In this document: positions 40,898-43,273 of the stretch, one piece after another
Layout: every line of letters starts with the position of its first letter
Position numbering within the stretch: position 1 is the first letter of the stretch
NCBI GenBank assembly: GCA_910577185.1
Contig: CAJTLR010000027.1
Location: 1-43,273, forward strand
Reading direction: 5' to 3'
DNA from: an uncultured Acetatifactor sp.
GTDB taxonomy: Bacteria; Bacillota; Clostridia; Lachnospirales; Lachnospiraceae
DNA length: 43,273 bases
The notes under the pieces: generated by a model
Databases searched by the model: none
What the model was told of the DNA's origin: nothing
Seen by the model: the letters and a program-made list of their open reading frames with translations, nothing else
Made by a program: the position numbers and the translations under genes

Positions 40898-40999
40898 CAT
40901 GAAACCGGTTCATTTTGCGGATACTTAGCCATGCATTAAAAAGACAACAAGATTGCAATACCCCGGTAACTATGGTAAAGTCTTAAAAAAGGCTTTAAC

Positions 41000-41131
41000 A
41001 TGCCGCAGGCTGCCGTGCAGATTGCGCTGGCGCTACTGCTTCTGATTGCCCCGGTGGCGAAGCTGTATCCGCATATGCGGGTACTGGAGCTGCTGCCCAC
41101 AGGGTTCCATGTCTTCCGGGAGACCAGCTGA
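41000..41131 (+). pseudogene. Possible remnant or small hydrophobic protein
   Basis: A 43-codon ORF begins MPQAAVQIALALLLLIAPVA and ends in ELLPTGFHVFRETS. It has one hydrophobic segment and a cytoplasmic-looking tail. No good ribosome site is present. The frame is open six codons upstream of the ATG to a TAA, so it may be the tail of a lost gene. It sits between the HxlR gene and the next two-component operon. It is not recognised. Confidence 0.35.
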
Positions 41132-41191
41132 CCTATGCCACAGATTCGGAAAAGTGTTTCAGAGGAAATTGACAGGGAATGGAGAATAGGA

Positions 41192-41857
41192 ATGAAACGG
41201 ATTCTGATCGTAGATGATGAGAAGGAGATCCGCGGGCTTCTGGCGGAGACTTTTGCCATGGAAGGATATGTTACTGATCAGGCGGCAGATGGAAAGAGCA
41301 CACTTTTGCTGATAGAAAAGCAGCCGGATCTGATCCTTCTGGATATCAATCTGCCAGACATGGACGGATACCAGATCTGTCAGGCTATCCGTGGACGCAC
41401 CAATGCGCCTATTTTGTTTTTATCTGCCAGAACAGAAGAAGCCGACCGTATTATGGGTTGGAAGGTGGGCGGAGATGATTATATTATGAAGCCTTTCGGC
41501 ATGGAGGAATTACTTGCCCGGATAGAAGCGCATTTCAGAAGACAGGAGAGAACCGGTCGGGCCCTTGTGACGGAGGAAAATCTTACGGTTGATTTTTCCG
41601 GGCACCGTTTCCTGGTGGATGGCCGGGACGTGGGGTTTACGAAGACGGAATTTGCCATTGCGGAGCTACTCTACACCAATAAGGGCGTGGTGCTTGACAG
41701 GGAGCGGATCTATGAAAATGTCCGGGGATATGAGGGAGAGGCAGATGCATCCATCATTACGGAACATATCCGCCGTATCCGGAAAAAGCTGGGGAATGCC
41801 CGGGAGAAGGAATACATTGAGACAGTGTGGGGGGTGGGATATCGATGGATTGGCTGA
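41192..41857 (+). CDS. OmpR-family response regulator (second)
   Basis: This is a 221-residue regulator. The receiver has D8/D9 and phospho-acceptor D51 (LILLDINLPDMDGYQ), with the K in IMKPFGMEELLAR. The winged-helix domain covers about 125-221 (VGFTKTEFAIAELLYTNKGV, ITEHIRRIRKKLGNAREKEY). The ATG at 41192 has GGAG at 8 nt; a 19-codon extension upstream was not used. The kinase gene overlaps its end by 13 bp. The ABC transporter beginning at 43148 is its likely target, as in bacitracin/lantibiotic-type resistance modules. Confidence 0.95.
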   Translation: MKRILIVDDEKEIRGLLAETFAMEGYVTDQAADGKSTLLLIEKQPDLILLDINLPDMDGYQICQAIRGRTNAPILFLSARTEEADRIMGWKVGGDDYIMKPFGMEELLARIEAHFRRQERTGRALVTEENLTVDFSGHRFLVDGRDVGFTKTEFAIAELLYTNKGVVLDRERIYENVRGYEGEADASIITEHIRRIRKKLGNAREKEYIETVWGVGYRWIG

Positions 41858-43005
41858 GGAAGAAGGCTGCACGTCTGGGAGCAGAATTCAGGAATGCTTC
41901 CCTGGCGAAGAGCCTCTTTTTTTATATGGCGGCAGGAGCCGTGGCCGGGATGATGTTGTGGACCCTGTCCAAAAACCTCTGCGAAAGTTGGTTCAAGGTA
42001 TTTACCGGGGAAAGTCTGCGGGAGAATCTCACTCTTAGCTGGGAGATCTCACACCAGGGAAAAACAGCACTGCTATTTCTCTGGTTCTGGTACTGGTATG
42101 GACAGTACCCCTGCCTGGCGGTATGCTGCACGGCGGCGGGAGGGATGTTTTTGCGGAAAAAGATATATCCTGCCCTGAAGGCGGTACAAGATGCCCTTGG
42201 CTGTATCGGGACCGGAGATTACGGAAGGGAGATCGCATATCTTGACAGGGATGAGATGGGAGGACTCTGCCGAAGCTTTGAGCAGCTTCGCAGAAAGCTG
42301 GTGAAGGAGAAGAGAAGCCGTTGGATGGAGCAGGAGAGCCAGAGACGGATCAACGCCGCCTTTGCCCATGATATCCGCACACCGCTTACTGTGCTTTCCG
42401 GCTGTACGGAATTTCTGCAGAAGTATGTGCCGGAGGGAAAGGTTACTGAAGAAAAGCTTCTGGAAAAGCTGGCTGCAATGCATCATCAGGAACAGCGGAT
42501 TCTGGAGATTTCCAAAACCATGACACAACTCCACAGGCAGGAGGCCAGAGAGGTGTCCGGGGCATGGCTGGAGGGAAGAATACTGGTGCAGCGTCTTGGA
42601 ACGGTAGCCAGAGAGCTTGCGGGGGAGAAAAAGAAAACCTGCAGGATAGTGGCCCAGGGGATAGAGGGAAGTTTTTTTGCGGACGGAGGGCTGATTGAGG
42701 AGGTTTTTGACAATCTGGTATCCAATGCGCTCCGTTATGCCCAAAGCGGGATTACCGTTGAGTTTGTCCGGAAGGGGGAGGAATTTCTGGTTTATGTGCG
42801 GGATGACGGCGCAGGATTTTCTCATAGGGCGCTTCGGTACGGTACGGATCCTTATTACAGCGAGGACAAGGAAGAGGGAGGACATTTGGGCTTAGGATTG
42901 TTTATTTCCCGGATGCTCTGTGAGAAACACGGGGGAACACTGAAACTGGTCAACAGCATAGACGGCGGGGGAATTGCGGCTGCGGCCTTTTTGGTAGGGG
43001 TTTAA
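41845..43005 (+). CDS. Sensor histidine kinase (second)
   Basis: This is a 386-residue kinase with two membrane segments at about 22-42 and 75-100, a short extracellular loop between, and a HAMP-like region near 105-150. The phospho-acceptor is H175 in NAAFAHDIRTPLTVLSG. N-box VFDNLVSNALRYA and G-boxes DDGAGF and GGHLGLGLFISRM follow. The ATG at 41845 overlaps the regulator gene by 13 bp. The small sensor loop, about 30 residues, is typical of kinases that sense cell-envelope stress or work with a transporter (inference). Confidence 0.95.
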   Translation: MDWLRKKAARLGAEFRNASLAKSLFFYMAAGAVAGMMLWTLSKNLCESWFKVFTGESLRENLTLSWEISHQGKTALLFLWFWYWYGQYPCLAVCCTAAGGMFLRKKIYPALKAVQDALGCIGTGDYGREIAYLDRDEMGGLCRSFEQLRRKLVKEKRSRWMEQESQRRINAAFAHDIRTPLTVLSGCTEFLQKYVPEGKVTEEKLLEKLAAMHHQEQRILEISKTMTQLHRQEAREVSGAWLEGRILVQRLGTVARELAGEKKKTCRIVAQGIEGSFFADGGLIEEVFDNLVSNALRYAQSGITVEFVRKGEEFLVYVRDDGAGFSHRALRYGTDPYYSEDKEEGGHLGLGLFISRMLCEKHGGTLKLVNSIDGGGIAAAAFLVGV

Positions 43006-43043
43006 GAATCCTTTTCAGAAAGCTTCAGGACTTATTTAGAAAA

Positions 43044-43061
43044 TGTAGAGTGTTTGTAGAG
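43044..43061. promoter_or_regulatory. Direct repeats before ABC transporter promoter
   Basis: TGTAGAG occurs at 43044-43050 and 43055-43061, one helical turn (11 bp) apart, and overlaps the place where a -35 box would be (43049-43054, poor match). Two head-to-tail sites one turn apart are typical of OmpR-family regulators that activate a promoter with a weak -35. Confidence 0.5.
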
Positions 43062-43071
43062 ATTTCTCTTG

Positions 43072-43077
43072 TATAGT
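43072..43077 (+). promoter_or_regulatory. -10 box of ABC transporter operon
   Basis: TATAGT at 43072-43077, 17 bp after the poor -35 at 43049-43054, about 70 bp before the ABC gene start. A hairpin (CGGGAGC with GCTTCCG, about 43089-43112) lies in the leader. Confidence 0.45.
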
Positions 43078-43147
43078 ATGTTTTATCGGGAGCAGTCTTA
43101 TCGCTTCCGGTAAAATATTCAGGGAAAAAGAAAGAGAGATTCATGTT

Positions 43148-43273
43148 ATGGACACGCAAATTCAAATCAAAGGTTTATGCAAGAATTTCGGGAAAAAACA
43201 AGCGTTGAAATCCGTTGATCTGACCATTGGTCAGGGGATGTTCGGCCTGCTTGGCCCCAACGGAGCAGGCAAG
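43148..43273 (+). CDS. ABC transporter ATP-binding protein (partial)
   Basis: The first 42 residues are present; the window ends in the Walker A motif GLLGPNGAGK. The N-terminus (IKGLCKNFGKKQALKSVDL) is that of ABC-2-type exporter ATPases as used for lantibiotic or bacitracin resistance. The ATG at 43148 was chosen because it is in frame with the Walker A; an ATG at 43143 is in another frame. AGAGAG serves as a weak ribosome site. It is preceded by a two-component system and a putative regulator-activated promoter. Confidence 0.9.
   Translation, partial: MDTQIQIKGLCKNFGKKQALKSVDLTIGQGMFGLLGPNGAGK

Noticed and set aside
1..43273. tRNA, rRNA, CRISPR, prophage or integrase genes
   Set aside because: Looked for on both strands by eye; no cloverleaf with conserved tRNA boxes, no regularly spaced repeats and no phage proteins were found. 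A covariance-model scan would be needed to exclude small RNAs.

Overview
The window looks like a chromosomal segment of a gut-type Lachnospiraceae or other Clostridia. The reasons are strong AGGAGG ribosome sites, TTG and GTG starts, lipoprotein signals with no outer-membrane genes, several two-component systems, carbohydrate ABC importers without their own ATPase, and a mixed GC content with a few AT-rich patches. The organism call is inference; no rRNA, tRNA, CRISPR array, phage or plasmid gene was seen.

Layout. Bases 1-1270 hold the end of an IS1634-like transposase, a small coiled-coil protein and a palindromic repeat element. Bases 1273-3824 are a LytTR regulator / GHKL kinase operon with an unrecognised third gene. 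Bases 3893-10073 (minus strand) hold an XRE-cupin regulator, a deacetylase/glycosidase-like barrel protein with a chitobiase-type C-terminus, a secreted DNA/RNA nuclease and an ABC-class ATPase. Bases 10195-10393 form an apparently self-contained tiny transcription unit with promoter, a 12-codon ORF inside an inverted repeat, and a terminator.

Bases 10402-20237 (minus strand) are a catabolic operon. In transcription order it encodes a DUF3798 binding lipoprotein, an amidohydrolase, a PLP aminotransferase, a double ABC ATPase, two permeases, a ketopantoate-reductase-like enzyme and a cyclase/formamidase-like hydrolase. Its promoter carries a perfect 16-bp LacI-type operator just downstream of the -10 box, and a LacI-family gene lies nearby at 21258-22250. 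Together they suggest uptake and breakdown of an unidentified amide- or amino-containing compound.

Bases 20576-29663 are a mixed set: NUDIX hydrolase, LacI and AraC/GyrI regulators, a large lipoprotein, SpoU methyltransferase, cell-wall amidase, a small CxxC protein, a DJ-1/PfpI protein divergent from a WYL regulator, and a small lipoprotein whose leader carries a second copy of the palindromic repeat.

Bases 29986-38517 (minus strand) are a TCS-headed cluster: OmpR regulator, kinase, a membrane-anchored unknown protein, a carbohydrate ABC importer, then an HlyD-like adaptor and a MacB/FtsX-like permease with no ATPase nearby. Bases 38545-39277 are AT-rich with possible gene remnants, followed by a radical SAM gene and an HxlR regulator. 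Bases 41192-43273 hold another OmpR regulator/kinase pair upstream of an ABC transporter cut by the window end, with direct repeats in front of the transporter promoter. Start codons below were chosen from ribosome binding sites and family N-termini, so several genes are shorter than their longest open frame.
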